From assembly GCA_964019155.1 (NCBI GenBank), contig OZ025239.1, positions 7,784,964 through 7,848,963 on the forward strand: a stretch of 64,000 nt of DNA, read 5' to 3'. The translations under genes were made by a program, and so were the position numbers. Below are positions 22,120 to 34,614 of this stretch, piece by piece (positions within the stretch are counted from its first letter, which is position 1; every line of letters starts with the position of its first letter). The notes beneath the pieces were generated by a model that was given only the letters and a program-made list of their open reading frames with translations, ran no database searches and was not told the DNA's origin. Source of the stretch: Osedax fenrisi (lineage: Eukaryota; Annelida; Polychaeta; Sabellida; Siboglinidae).

Positions 22120-22341
22120 TCAATATATGTGTGAAATACTGATAGTTCCCGGAAACCATATGTATATATTAATGGGAGGTTTAATGTATGATTCTATGAT
22201 GAACACATTTGATGTGGTCATAGAGTTTGTGACTAGATTCATAGGCGGATAGTCATCGTGATATGGTTCATTACACGTGACTTGAAGATACATGCAGCCG
22301 TTTTTTGTACTTCGGGTGTCAGCTTCAGATTTTACACACAT
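22120..22341 (-). CDS. Unknown 73-residue open frame, copy 2
   Basis: Identical to the frame at 19,376-19,597. Its survival is not evidence of function because the whole unit is nearly unchanged. Confidence 0.3.
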   Translation of the reverse strand: MCVKSEADTRSTKNGCMYLQVTCNEPYHDDYPPMNLVTNSMTTSNVFIIESYIKPPINIYIWFPGTISISHIY

Positions 22342-22348
22342 ATATATA

Positions 22349-23048
22349 TTTTATAATAATAGAAGTAAGAAATAGAAGTCCCTTATTATATACATACTAA
22401 ATATCAATATGCCGACAAAAATGCATCTACACTGATACGCCTTATATTTGGGTATTTTTGAACTTGTTGGAATATGACATTCGGTCTATCATTTAGTATG
22501 TAGTGTAGATTATATAGTATTTTTAAAATGACCAATTTAATTAATTATTATAATAAATATATAATTATATACACAATTTAATGCATCACATATTATATCA
22601 ATTATAATGGTATACCAGGTTTTCGGCTCTTGTACAATTTTCACAAAATCTACAAATTTCAGATTATATTAATTTTATATTAATATTCAATGATACTATT
22701 TTAAACCATATTTTACCATGCTCATTTTTAAATATTTTTGTTGTAGTCAATTTCAATTTAATATTATAGAATAAAATTGCATCTTGAGATAACATTGAGT
22801 TGTCAACGATTAATTTAACTAGTATTAAATACATTATCGGCATGCTTATGCTCAACATAGAATGTATACTCATGTATACTAAAATAATATATGTATAAAC
22901 CTTTAAAATGAAATAATGGGCTGACTTTATCTTATTTATAAGGGAAATTCAAACTTTATGAATAAATATATTACAAATAATTTGTAATATCTATTTATAA
23001 ATAAATGTATTGCCCCTTTTATAAGTAGTTTTTATTATTGAATATACC

Positions 23049-23095
<47 letters not shown>

Positions 23096-23425
23096 CTATA
23101 TATTATTATTAAGAAAAAATAATAAATACAAATACACTAATACAAATAATAGAAATATCATTTAATCGATTAATTTTAATTATAATATAGTCGTAATAAA
23201 AATAAATTTTGTCTATATATATTTATAGAAATATGATGTTGACGTTAATTTTGATCGAAATCTGTGCGATCGTAATAATCCGTATCTGGTTTTTTTGGAA
23301 ATCTATTAGCCTATCATCACGAGCACCGGATCGTCATGTTTATAGTTATTTTCATTACTCTCACTAATTGTTGTAGTACTATTGCTGTAAATCTCGATGA
23401 CTTGAGTTTGCTGAATGCCCACCAT
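22349..23425. repeat. Partial third unit with internal deletion
   Basis: 22,349-22,782 matches the start of the 2,744-bp unit and shares with copy 2 the variant near TTTTTGTTGTAGTC. At 22,783 the sequence jumps to the part beginning ATTGAGTTGTCAACG (about 18,838 in copy 1) and continues, more diverged, through one 230-bp subrepeat at 23,215-23,422. Roughly 1.5 kb of the unit, including the 78-codon frame, is absent. Confidence 0.75.
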
Positions 23426-23429
23426 GATA

Positions 23430-25060
23430 AAATAGATTATTATTCTATGAACTGTAGTTAAATTTCATTAATTAAAATTCATAATACTATTTATTGCTAT
23501 AAAATTATGATTTTTTTCTTAATTAATTAATTTTGAAAGAATATTAATTACCTGACATTATTATTATATTCATGAACTAATGTATCAACTAAAAGAAATA
23601 CTTCATGGATATATATAAAACTCATAAGGTTTAGCTTTATAATAGCATTTATATATATATTTTAAATGTCGTATTAATTCATTAAAAATGTATCTAAAAT
23701 GATTAACTTAAATTCGTTTTTTTAATATTCTTATTTACTAAAATACCCTTGAAATTTCAAAGTTAAATAACATTTATAATATATTTGATTAATCTATTAT
23801 TTATAGACTCAGGAACATTACTATATAGTAAATCACCAATTAATTTATATGAAATATGTAACGATGCTATTAATAAGAGAACATATAATACTATATTATC
23901 ATTATGGAGGCTTTCCTCATAAACCTGAAGTCTAGGATAGGCCTATAAAGATTAGCAGAATTATTAACTTCTTTTGAACTGGTTAGTACAATGTTTGCAT
24001 TATGCAATGGGAATTTATACATTATTGTATACACTATAGTTATACTCCTATAACATATATTAATAACTTATTATTTATACAGCTGTCCCACTACATCCTA
24101 AGTACGATGCCTATTGAATACTCATTGTCAGAAAACTATTGAAAAATAAAGATTTCATCGTTTAAAACATAATATATATTAAAACTTCAGAAATAATTCT
24201 AGACTCTAGAAAGACTCTAGAAAATGATATAAGAAAAAAGAATACTATGCAGGTGAATATATCCACATTCAATACCTTATTTCAATAAGGAATTATTATA
24301 ATTTTTCTACAGAGAGAATTAAATCTTATTCCATTAAAATGAAATATTAATATAACCTACTATAACATACTAATTAAAATAAACCTCTAGAACATCGGAT
24401 TGTTCCACTATATATCAACCCCATCACTTACCCTTATACTTGACCCAAACACTGTTTTATAACTCATTATTTATACAGCTAACCTATAGGTCAAAGAAGA
24501 CATTAAAGATCACTGTATAATTCATCCTGCCTCAGGTAATACAATACATATACAACGATCTATCAATAATATTGCTTATTATTAAAATCTATATATATAT
24601 ATATATATAGTTGTCTTTATTTTCAAAGTATAACATTTAGAATCATAAGTTTGTAATCTTTACAAAAATAGTATACCTCATTTTATAATTATATAAAAAT
24701 AACTCATTTTAATTAATAATAATCAATGGACTCCTATGCTATTTCTGAAATAGAAAATCAGAAGTTGTTGTCAATACTACTATTAAGTGAACAGATTTGG
24801 ATGACTAATTATGTAAGGATTCTCTGCAAACTTTAAAGACTGTTTTAGAAATTATATTCAAAGTCATTAACTTTTTTATATAGGCAAGTATAATATTAGT
24901 ATAATGCATTGAATTATCTGAATATACATGATTATATTCCTACCGATGATACCACTATTATTGATGTTACTACTATTGCTACTGCTACTATTGATACTCT
25001 AATATATTATTACTACTCTTGTTAATACTGTTTTTACTAATTCTACTACTATGACTAATA
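23430..25060. other. AT-rich spacer with ACT-rich patch
   Basis: No supported gene. A (TA)n tract lies near 24,590-24,610, and an irregular ACT/TACTACT triplet patch at about 24,945-25,090. Nothing recognisable otherwise. Confidence 0.5.
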
Positions 25061-25067
25061 GTATTAT

Positions 25068-25373
25068 ATGTCTACTGCTAATGTTACTACTAATTATACT
25101 AAAATTAATGAGTTAGACATTTCTACATTCTATACAAAGCTTACTGATACATATCACTACAAAATAACTATGCTTATCACTACAAAATGTACATGGCTGA
25201 TCCTTGACCACATTATTAACATTGACAGCGATCATATTCTGAGGTTGCTCTTCAAATCTGACCGCAACATTCGCGATAACAAAGAATTCATCGGTACTAT
25301 GAATTATTCCAAGGTTATATCCTGAATGTGTAATGCCACTATAACTATATTGTGATAAGAATATACTATACAT
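25068..25373 (-). pseudogene. Possible coding relic of unknown family
   Basis: An 86-codon minus frame (25,113-25,373) contains YNLGIIHSTDEFFVIANVAV and VNNVVKDQPCTFCSDKHS and is less AT-rich than its flanks. A plus-strand frame overlaps it almost completely, so at most one is real. The minus reading looks more protein-like. It may be a fragment of a mobile-element protein; I cannot place it. Confidence 0.25.
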
Positions 25374-25639
25374 TTGTAATTAGGATATCCGATTATGTAT
25401 TTATCCACTATTTACTATTTTATCTAACAAGATTTTGTTAGAATATTGACAAATTTAACAATACATTTATACTTTATAATAATAACATAAAAATATATTT
25501 ATATATTTACTTTTTAATCTCATTTATTATAGGCAATACAATTTTCTATAATTTCAATTTCAATTTGGTACATTTAGTAATCACATTTAATGAGCATCGT
25601 ATTTATTATCATAACACTCGTAAGCGATCATATTACTAG

Positions 25640-25870
25640 TATTGACCTCGGTATCGACCTCTATCGCAGGATAATGCGGAGTGATCACACGTCAATTACA
25701 TGAAACAGATGTACCCGAAGAGAAGATCACGTCCACTAAATAAGTTGCGAGTGATCACCACCAGGGTGGACACCCATGCACACGTGTATTCAGTACTTTG
25801 TGATCGTTGACATAGCCGTCGTGGATCTAGCGTAGCAGGTTAACATCAGTGCGGAGATGACATTTGACGT
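25640..25870. other. G+C-rich island of unknown origin
   Basis: About 230 bases stand out from the AT-rich surroundings and contain several GTGATCAC/GCGATCA words and CACACGTGTATTC. There is no open frame of note. It could be a fragment of an unrecognised repeat. Confidence 0.3.
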
Positions 25871-26282
25871 TTGTCGATTTGAATTATTTTGAATTTTAAT
25901 GTATTCATTTAAATATTATGATTCCTAATTCTAAAATTCTAAAAAATATTCTTAAATAATAATATATATTTATATATGATTGTATTAGATATGGTGATAG
26001 GAAGGTTATTTTCGACAATTTTTATTACATTACAATTTATCAAATATAAAATACTATTATTAATTATTATGATTATATAATATTCATATATTAATAGAAT
26101 GTATAATTCTAAATAATGGCTATCGAGAATTTATAATTAAATTTATATTTTTCAATCCATTTGCCTTTATTAATATTTCTTGTATAAATATAGATTAAAT
26201 ACTCTACTATACGTAACATAATTGACGTATCGTTTATAATAGCCCACTAACAGGCTATGTTTTAAAATATTTATATATATTT

Positions 26283-26432
26283 ATGAACGGCTCTCGTTAA
26301 AAACATGGATGCCTTATCATGAGAGCTGCATCGAAGGGACATTAGAGCCATATACGGTTAAGTGAAAACTTTATTAAAGTTCCTGAATGGGATGAAAGGA
26401 CTCCACAAAAATAACAGTAATAATAACAATAT
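26283..26432 (+). mobile_element. 5'-truncated SINE copy
   Basis: The body of the SINE at 5717 recurs: GGCTCTCGTTAAAAACATGG, GATGCCTTATCATGAGAG, TCGAAGGGACATTAGAGCCA and GAAAGGACTCCAC, followed by a (AATAAC)n-like tail. The tRNA head is missing, as expected from incomplete reverse transcription. Confidence 0.85.
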
Positions 26433-28160
26433 ATCTGATATATTATATATTATATTGATTATAAATTTATATAATAAGTTGTCTGAAAAATTATGTAATC
26501 CACATTTTTTTTTCAATAATTATTTACACATTTAATTTTCTGTATTAAAAATGTATTGATTGCTATCATAGTTTATTGTTATAATATTATTATAGGCCAT
26601 CCTAAACTTTATCTCCTATAAGTAAATAATTATATTATTTTTAATAATATGTTAATATTGATATTTTGTTATTTGTAAAACAAAAATAATCATACATTTC
26701 AAAATTGTAAATAAAATACGTAGATAATAACATATATTTATATTATTGTTTTAGATATACATGCAAATAGTTATATTATTTTCTTTATACAAAATTCATA
26801 TCGACTGTTAATGAATACATTATTAAATTAATGATGTAATGTATAAACATATATGAACAGGAGGATTCAGATCTACTCAGTATGCCGTATATTGAAGAAG
26901 ATAGACTGTTAAAGATATATTATATTATATTTACGTAACTATTATTATTATCGTATATGATATAACTCATATACGTAATCATTAATCAATAATAATATTA
27001 TAATATTATTATTTTATATATTATTATAATATATATATTTATATTTTATTGTGAATTTACAGATGTTTTAAGAATTATATAAGCAATCGCATATTTATTT
27101 AAAATATAATATTGAAAAATCACTGTTTTATTTACTTGTACCTAACATGATTATATAAATTAATTTAAATTTAAATTATTATCATAAAAGTTTCAGATAA
27201 TAAATTTAATTTTTCATATATATTTTACAGTAATATATTTAAAATTAGTGTTTTAATTAAAATATAAACAATATAATATTCTGAAAATGTTTTCTTAAGT
27301 AACATGAGTGAAATAAATTATTTGATTTTCTTTAAATTATTTAGAACTACAAATTACTTGATTTCTTCTTAATTTTAAATAGATTATATTCATAGATCAC
27401 TATACCATGCACTTCATTGTATTTTACACTTATTTTAAAAGTATTATAGTAAAATAAGATAAAAAGATAAGACCTAAGTCCTGCACAAATATTATACAAA
27501 TGTATGAATTATACTATTGTATGGCTTTCTAAGAAATCAAATCATCATACATTTTACATGAGTAAAAAAAGTTAAACTTTGATTCTAAATCAGTCAACTT
27601 GTGATAAATATGTTTATTTTTATAAATATTACTTTATTGATGTTATATATTCTAACCTAACTTTCATAAATATTTATCTGAATTATTAAACACATTAATG
27701 GTCTACATAAAAATTAATATATTCACATCTAAAGATTAATTCTAAGATATTTTAACTGCAATTTTAATTTCAATATTAAAATATACCAACATAATCAATT
27801 TTCTTAAAAAATTGATCTAATATATATTTACATATTTGCTATTTATCTAGATACTTTATACGTATATAAGCTGATTGCTATGAATAATGTATATTTTTCT
27901 GATGTATCTGGAAACCTCCATAATAACTGAGTTATATTAATATAAATTTGTATAATATAATTATTTATTATGAATTATTTAATTATTTTTATTAACTCTA
28001 CATTTATTTTTAATCTATATATATTTGATATCTATGTTTTATTAATGTCAATGCGTAATAAATAGTCGTTTAAACAACATACATCTGAATATTAGTTATA
28101 TGTGCTTATGAAATATATCATATTTGAATGTGAGCTAACTTATCTCTGGTTAGTCATGTT
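26433..28160. other. AT-rich spacer
   Basis: I see no gene, RNA or repeat end in this 1.7 kb. Confidence 0.5.
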
Positions 28161-28164
28161 GTGA

Positions 28165-28290
28165 ACATACTACTTAAATATCTTAATGCTGTTCCGTAGT
28201 ATAAATAGCACTTAGGAGAGAATGTCACCTTGACGGATTCCTAGTATAGTTCTGAAATACTTATCTAGTAGGTCATTCATATTTAGAGAT
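28165..28290 (-). pseudogene. LINE reverse transcriptase scrap
   Basis: On the minus strand a short reading gives YFRTILGIRQGDILS, then a stop, then VLFIL. The GIRQGD-LSP-LF pattern is RT block 4 of non-LTR elements. It is isolated and broken, and nothing else of the element is readable. Confidence 0.5.
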
Positions 28291-28300
28291 AATTCTATAA

Positions 28301-29555
28301 TTGACTAATAAGAAAATAGAAAATAATATTAGTGGATTAGAAACAACAGAAATAAATTATGGAGATAATCAAAAAGAGGTTGATTATAAAATGTTAATAA
28401 ATAATAGGCAATCATTGATATCTGGGTATAATAATAAATGTGTGAAGAACATGAGGAAACGAAGGGAAAACTACTTTTTATGAGAATATATCTTTTTATC
28501 CGATTTACTGTAAATAAATATGAAAAGAGAGTTACTTCTGAGAATCAGATCTACTCAATGTAGGCATATTATTTTATTATAATTGTGAGTGAGGAATTAT
28601 ATATTAAGGCGTGTGTGTGTAAACTTTACACTGTAAAGTAATAGGTATATTTGTAAAAGAAATAAGGTGTATTTATTAGAAATATTTTAATGTTAAGAGA
28701 TACAGGCTCATAACATATAGATACATATATAAAAACATAGATACATGCTAAACATAACCATCACTTTTATAGGGTGATTATAGGTGACATATTTAAGTGG
28801 GTTTAGTATTAAGGTAGATACAAATAAAATAAAATGAAAAATCACTAATCCAAAGTTTGACTTATATTAATATTTTCTTTATTATTAATCTATAATAATA
28901 TTATATTTATAATATCTCGTATTTCGTTTAATTTATATTATAATATATTTGTAATCTATATAGTGGAGAGCACTCAAACTTGGACCACCAAATAAAAAAG
29001 TATAATAATTTATTATATATTGAACTGATTTTAATAAATTATGTCTAAAATAGTACTTATTTTTAAGACTATAATAATATATCAAAAAATGGTTATTACA
29101 ATATTTGAAAAATGTTAATTGATTTAAAATTATCTTTTTAATAAATATCAGAGTGACTTATAATTTGACCAATTTAAATTTAACATATTTATAGGCTACT
29201 TTCCATTTTCTAACTAATTATATCAACTATAAATATATAATTATTATAATAATAAGATTGTAATTGTTTATAAAAAAATGTCATGGTAAATTAATAATAA
29301 TTAGCTAATATATAATAATTAATTTATTTAACTTTAAAAACGAATTATTTAATCAATTTAATTTTAATTTGAAATATATTATATTTAAGAAAATATGTCT
29401 TCTAAAATAATTTTAATTAACATATTATGTTAATTAATTTAATTATTTGACTAGACATTCCTCGTAAGTGCACGTAAAATTAATAATAATAATAAAACAA
29501 AACGAAGAAAAAAAAATTAAAAAATTAATGGAATAAAGTGGAAGTAATAAGAACG
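28301..29555. other. AT-rich spacer
   Basis: The 60-codon frame at 28,301-28,483 has low-complexity content and no recognised domain. GTGTGTGT occurs near 28,610. No repeat ends are seen. Confidence 0.45.
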
Positions 29556-29559
29556 AAAT

Positions 29560-31790
29560 ATATAAGATAACTATATTTTTAAATTAGATAGAAGATAGAT
29601 ATAACTTGAGATGAGTATTGAAGGAGGTGGGAGATTGAATTTATCTTATAGATGAAGGGAGTGTATTACAGATAGATGGTAGCGTATAATGCATGAGAAT
29701 GAGCGTTTTCTGGAATGTAAGGGAGGATGGTTGTAGGATAACGCTATGTATACTAGAAGTTGAATGTGTATCGTGGGAGGTGGAGCGATTTAAGAATAAG
29801 TCAAATATATATATATATATCTGGAATATGTAAATTTATGGGTAATAGAAATGTGTAGAATTTAGGATCATTTTTTATAGGGGAACCAGTTTGGTAGAAT
29901 TTAAAAGGAGCAAATAGAGAAATGGTCAGATAGTATACCCAGTAAACCAAATTTGAAAATAATTTGAAAATGATTTTCGAAAATTTTTGAAAATTTTTTG
30001 GACACATTTTTGAAAACATTGAAATTAAATTTCAATTATTTACGTAAATTTTTCGAAAATCATTTGCGAAATTTTAAATTAAATTTCAATAATTTACGTA
30101 CATTTTTCGAAAATAATTTGCAAACTTGGTACATAATTTTCAGAATTTAATAAATATTTAATATTTAATCAACACATTTGCAAATCAAAAATAAATTATC
30201 TGGAGAATATAATGAAAATAAAAGATAATGTTATATTTATATATAATATTTATATATATATAAGCCTAGAATAAATATATTAATATATAAAATAAATATT
30301 TTTTACTTCATTGAATGAATCAAAAATTAGTTTAACTGAATAAAAAGTTTATTATAATAATTATTAATTGGTAATTTTTATTTTTGATTGAATACCATTA
30401 ATAATTATGTTAGATATAAAATATAAATATAAATAAAAATTAATTTTAAAATAGAAACATTTATCTATTTTATATTTATTTCGTTAAGAATAAATAAATA
30501 TTAGATATTTAAAAAAATGTAAACAATTTATTTGCAATGAAATTTATATTTTAAAATGTAATTAAATCTATTAATAATCTTAATATATTAATTAATATAT
30601 ATTAATATAGAATTTGCAAACTTCGTGTTTTATTTTTTTTAAATTTACAAACTGCATTTTATTTGAAAATTATTTTCGCAAAATTTTCGCAAATCAATTT
30701 TGTAATATTTTTGTAAATTATTTTCAAATATTTACAAACTATTTTATTTGAAAATTATTTTCATAAAATTTTCGTATTATTTACATCGTGTTTTATTTTC
30801 AAAAAAAATACAGAAATTTGCGAATATTTAAAATTATTTACAATAACATTCAATATTCGTAAATAAATTAGAAAAATTTTCGAACAAATTTCAAATTTTG
30901 GTTTACTTGGTAATATTAAAAAAGGATCGTATGGATGATCTGGTTATTCTTTTTAATGGGGCAATAGAGGAACCAGGAAGGTTATATAATAAGGAACAAC
31001 AATAATCAATACGAGTAATTACAAGTGAATTAATATGCACATAGGGGATAAGTAATATAGGATATGTAGGTATCCTACTGATACATATGATTATAATTAA
31101 ATGATAGTTGGTAGATTTAGTAATTTTAGCAATATGGATAGAAGATTATAGATCATAGTCGAAAACGATTCCAAGATTGAGGACTGAGTTAGAAGGTGAA
31201 TAATAATGTTGTCAAGGTAAAAGGATGGAAATGATTGGGAATTCGTAGGTATATTGAGGAGGGTATTTTTGAGGTTTTTAGTAGAAGATTGTTGAAGAGA
31301 AACCAGAATTTAATAGAGGAGGCACACGCAATTAGATGAGAATTATCTAGAGTGTATATAGGGAAAAAGGAGTAGAGTTGGATATCGTCAGCATATATAT
31401 ATTATCATTATTATTATTATCAGATGTAGGCAATGCCAGGGTAATTATAGAAGCAGTGTTGCTTATCGAGACAATTAACCTAAATATAATAACAAAAACA
31501 CTAGGAAATTGTGATATAATATACCTTATAGGTGCTATATATATGGAGAATAGAAGTTGACAGCTTAGGACAGAATCTCATGAGACACCATAGAGTAGAG
31601 GGCGGGATCAGAAGAGAAATCACATAATTTAATAAAGGATGATCTGTTGAGGATGTATGAGTTAAGCCATTTGATAGCATTACCATTACTTCCGATCATC
31701 TCAAGTCTCTAGATAAGAATATAGTGGCGAAGAGAATTAAATGCGCGAGAGATCAACGAGAATTTACACTATATTGAGGGAGAAACTTTG
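29560..31790 (-). mobile_element. Decayed L2-like LINE, interrupted by a foldback element
   Basis: Read leftwards on the minus strand: an RT finger block (IKWLNSYILNRSSF) near 31,650, the palm box YADDIQLYS near 31,390, LNLGIVFD near 31,180, RIDYCCSLLYNLPGSS near 30,980, then after the inserted element an LPNWFPYKK-like block near 29,900 and RKRSFS near 29,700. This is the block order of L2/CR1 elements, but stops and frame shifts are frequent. The foldback element at 29,938-30,910 splits it. Confidence 0.65.
29938..30910. mobile_element. 973-bp foldback element with TA target site
   Basis: Left end TA-CCCAGTAAACCAAATTTG, right end reverse-complemented TA-CCAAGTAAACCAAAATTTG. Inverted arms extend inward through GAAAATTTTTGAAA-like words, and the interior is rich in ATTTTCGAAAAT and ATTTGCAAA words. 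It sits inside the L2 relic, so it is younger than that copy. No coding sequence. The CCCAG end relates it to the element at 2331. Confidence 0.7.
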
Positions 31791-31873
31791 CCATGTATAA
31801 TATACATTGTATATTTTTCAATAGTTGAATTAGGGCAGTCTCAGTTGAGTGACTTCAACAACATTCACTTTAT

Positions 31874-34610
31874 ATATTCAATTCAATTCAATTCAATTTA
31901 TTTTAAAGACTCGTTGTGCCATAGCAATCAAGCGTCTAAAGTAAAAACAAAAAACAATATAACGGAACATAAACGAAAATAATAAACTAATATAATAATA
32001 TAAATAGGAATACAGAAAGTACTCAACATTAATATAAATTGTAAATAAAATTGTAGATATTGATAAATAGTGATAAAAAAAATGATCAGGGAAATGCAAC
32101 AGTAAATAGATATGTTTTTAATAGAGATTTAAAAGAGGTGGTGGATTGAGTGGAGCGAAGATTATGTGGTAGTTTATTCCATAGATAAGGGGCCGATATG
32201 TGCCATGCACGAATATTAGTGGTAGGTTAAGCTATGTAGATTAAACTTAGAGGGTAGATGTAGAAGGTAAGAAGTAGTTAAACGGAGAGAGATAGTGTGA
32301 GTAGGAATAGAGATTAAGGAAGATAGATATTCAGGTCGGTTGTGGTGAAGAGAGTTATGAGTTAATAGAAGAACTTTAAATATTATTCTAAATTTTATTG
32401 GTAGCCAATGCAATCTATGTAAATATGGGGAAATATGTATTTGGGGAAAGCGATCAATTTTAAAAATTGATCGTACTAACGCATTCTGTAGTATTTGTAA
32501 TTTATTAATTTGATAGCCAGGTAAGGAGAAAAGGAGAATATTGCAGTAATCGAAAAGCGATAATATGAAAGATGAGGCGAGAGTTATAGAAACACTTAGG
32601 GCGATGGAGTTACGGATTAGACGGAAAGAGTGAAGATGAAAGTTTATAGAGTGAAGAAGATTTGAGATATGGCGATGAAAAGATAAAGAACTATCGAAAT
32701 AAACACCAAGATATTTAACATTATCAGAATATAAGATATTATGATTGTTAACCATGATAAATGATGGGACTGTTAATGGGCGTCTGGGAGAAGGGAGGTG
32801 AAGAAATATAGTTTCTGTTTTATTGTGATTCAGTGATAGAGAGTTATTTAAAGCCAAGTATGTATAGATTTAATACAGTTAGACATAAGATTGGGAGCAA
32901 AATTGATATCAGAAGTGCATTTTACGTTAAGTTGTATATCATCAGCGTATGAGTGGACTGATATAAGGGGAAATTTAGAAATTATATCAAAAATAGGAAG
33001 TAGATAAATATTAAAAAGAATCGGTCCTAATACAGAGCCTTGGGGGACTCCGTAAGAAATATATCTAGGAGATGATATATGCCCATTAACAAAAATAGAA
33101 GAAGTACGATCAGAAATGTATGACGTAAACCATTTAAGTGCAATACCGGTGATACCAATATTAGCCAATCGTGATATGAGAAGACTATGGTCAATTGTAT
33201 CAAATGCTGCGCTAAGATCAAGTAGAACAAGAATTGTTCCATATGTATTATTAAAGTCACATAAGATATTTGTTGTTACCCTGGTTATTGCTGTTTCAGT
33301 AGATTTGTTCGGTACATAAGCACTTTGGAAAGTACAAAGTATATTATTAGTAGTCAGGAAAGAAGATAGTTATTTTGAAACGACTCTTTCTAAGGTTTTA
33401 TAAAGTATTGAAAGATTGGAAATAGGTCTATAATTATTAAAGTATGAGGGGTCAAGAGAAGGTTTTTTAATGATAGGAGTGATAAGAGAATGTTTGAAAA
33501 TGAGGGGGACAGTACCAGAAATAAGTGATTCATGGATGATATGAGCTATATTTGATATTATATAAGGAGCTATATCATTTAGTAATTTTAGAGGAATTGG
33601 ATCAAGAGAAGAAGAGCTGCGAGAATTTTTAAGTAAACAAATTAGTTGATCATTAGAAGGTAGAAAAAATGAAGTTAGTGTATTAGTCGTAGAGAACGAT
33701 AGAGCTATAGATATAGGTTTGGGTAATGACGAAATAATATTGGTGATTTTATCATTGAAAAATGAATCAAATAAATTAGGTAATTCATCATTAGTAAAGT
33801 CAGGATATGGCGATTTTTGTCTTCTACCAAGTATGCTATTTGCTAACTTAAAAAGTGACTTGCTATCATGTTGCATAGAAATAAACTTGTTATGCGTAAA
33901 CATAGCTTTAGCGTTAATGAGATCGATACGATATTTATTTTTCAAATTTTTATATATATTAGTGATGATGAAGATTTTTCTTTTTTCCATTTAGATTCAA
34001 GCATGCGTAGACATCGTTTTTGACGATAAAGGTCAATAGTATACCATGATGTATTAGGTCGTAATATAGTAGTTTTATTAAGTACAGGAGCATGGATGTT
34101 AAGTTTGTGATTTAGTGAATTATGAAGAGATTGAGCATCATATGTAGGCAACATATTTAAGTCAGTTAAGAACTGAGATATTGATATATGATTTAGATGG
34201 AGAGTAAAGCGAGAAATTGTTGGACGTTTAGGCTTATTAACTGATATTTGAAATAGTAAGGCGAAATGATCGGAGAAAAGAGGTCCAGCTCTTATCGAAT
34301 GAACTTAATATGAATCAATAGGATGCATAATGAGATCAAGTGTGTTTCCTAATTCATGGGTGGGAAAGTTGACAAGCTGCGAGTAATTTGAAGAGTTGAG
34401 TATATTGTTAAGTCTAGTAGAATATTGAGAGAGTAAGTTAGTAGGGATATTAAAGTCTCCTAAAATAATATTTGAATTATAGGGATGAGTGATGAAATTA
34501 TTAAATTCATCGAGAAATGGGGGGATTGGATAGCTAGGTGAATAAAAGCTAGAACGATAAAAGCTAGAACGATAAAAGACAGAAATATTAAATTCAGATT
34601 CCTGTAAAGT
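31874..34610 (-). mobile_element. L2-like LINE, 5'-truncated and frame-broken
   Basis: About 2.7 kb on the minus strand. It has a 3' end with a TTGAA tandem tail at 31,880-31,905, typical of the L2 group, and the order endonuclease, RT, C-terminal domain. The 5' end stops near 34,610 at a CGATTCC-type repeat, which removes the first part of the endonuclease. It is better preserved than the L2 relic to its left. Confidence 0.85.
32216..34610 (-). pseudogene. L2 ORF2: endonuclease and reverse transcriptase, broken
   Basis: At least five consecutive open pieces in different frames make up the protein. 34,305-34,610 has NIILGDFNIPT, the endonuclease GDFN box. 33,942-34,154 is the connector. 33,370-33,990 holds YRPISNLSILYKTLERVV of the RT fingers. 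32,848-33,168 holds GVPQGSVLGPILF and SYADDIQL, the palm with both catalytic Asp residues. 32,216-32,857 has VKYLGVYFDSSLS, SLFDYCNILLFSLPGYQ and LHRLHWLPIKFRIIFK, the typical L2/CR1 thumb and tail. Frame shifts separate these pieces, so no complete enzyme could be made. A conserved RAWHISAPYLWNKLP-type end follows near 32,150-32,210. Confidence 0.85.
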
Positions 34611-34614
34611 TTGT

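Larger units (their letters stand above)
19605..22348. repeat. 2,744-bp tandem unit, copy 2
   Basis: Nearly identical to copy 1 with the same orientation and no spacer between them. Differences I saw lie at 19,998, 20,186, 20,352, 20,590, 20,782, 20,868 and two near 20,918-20,931. The near identity means a recent duplication; an assembly artefact is also possible. Confidence 0.92.
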
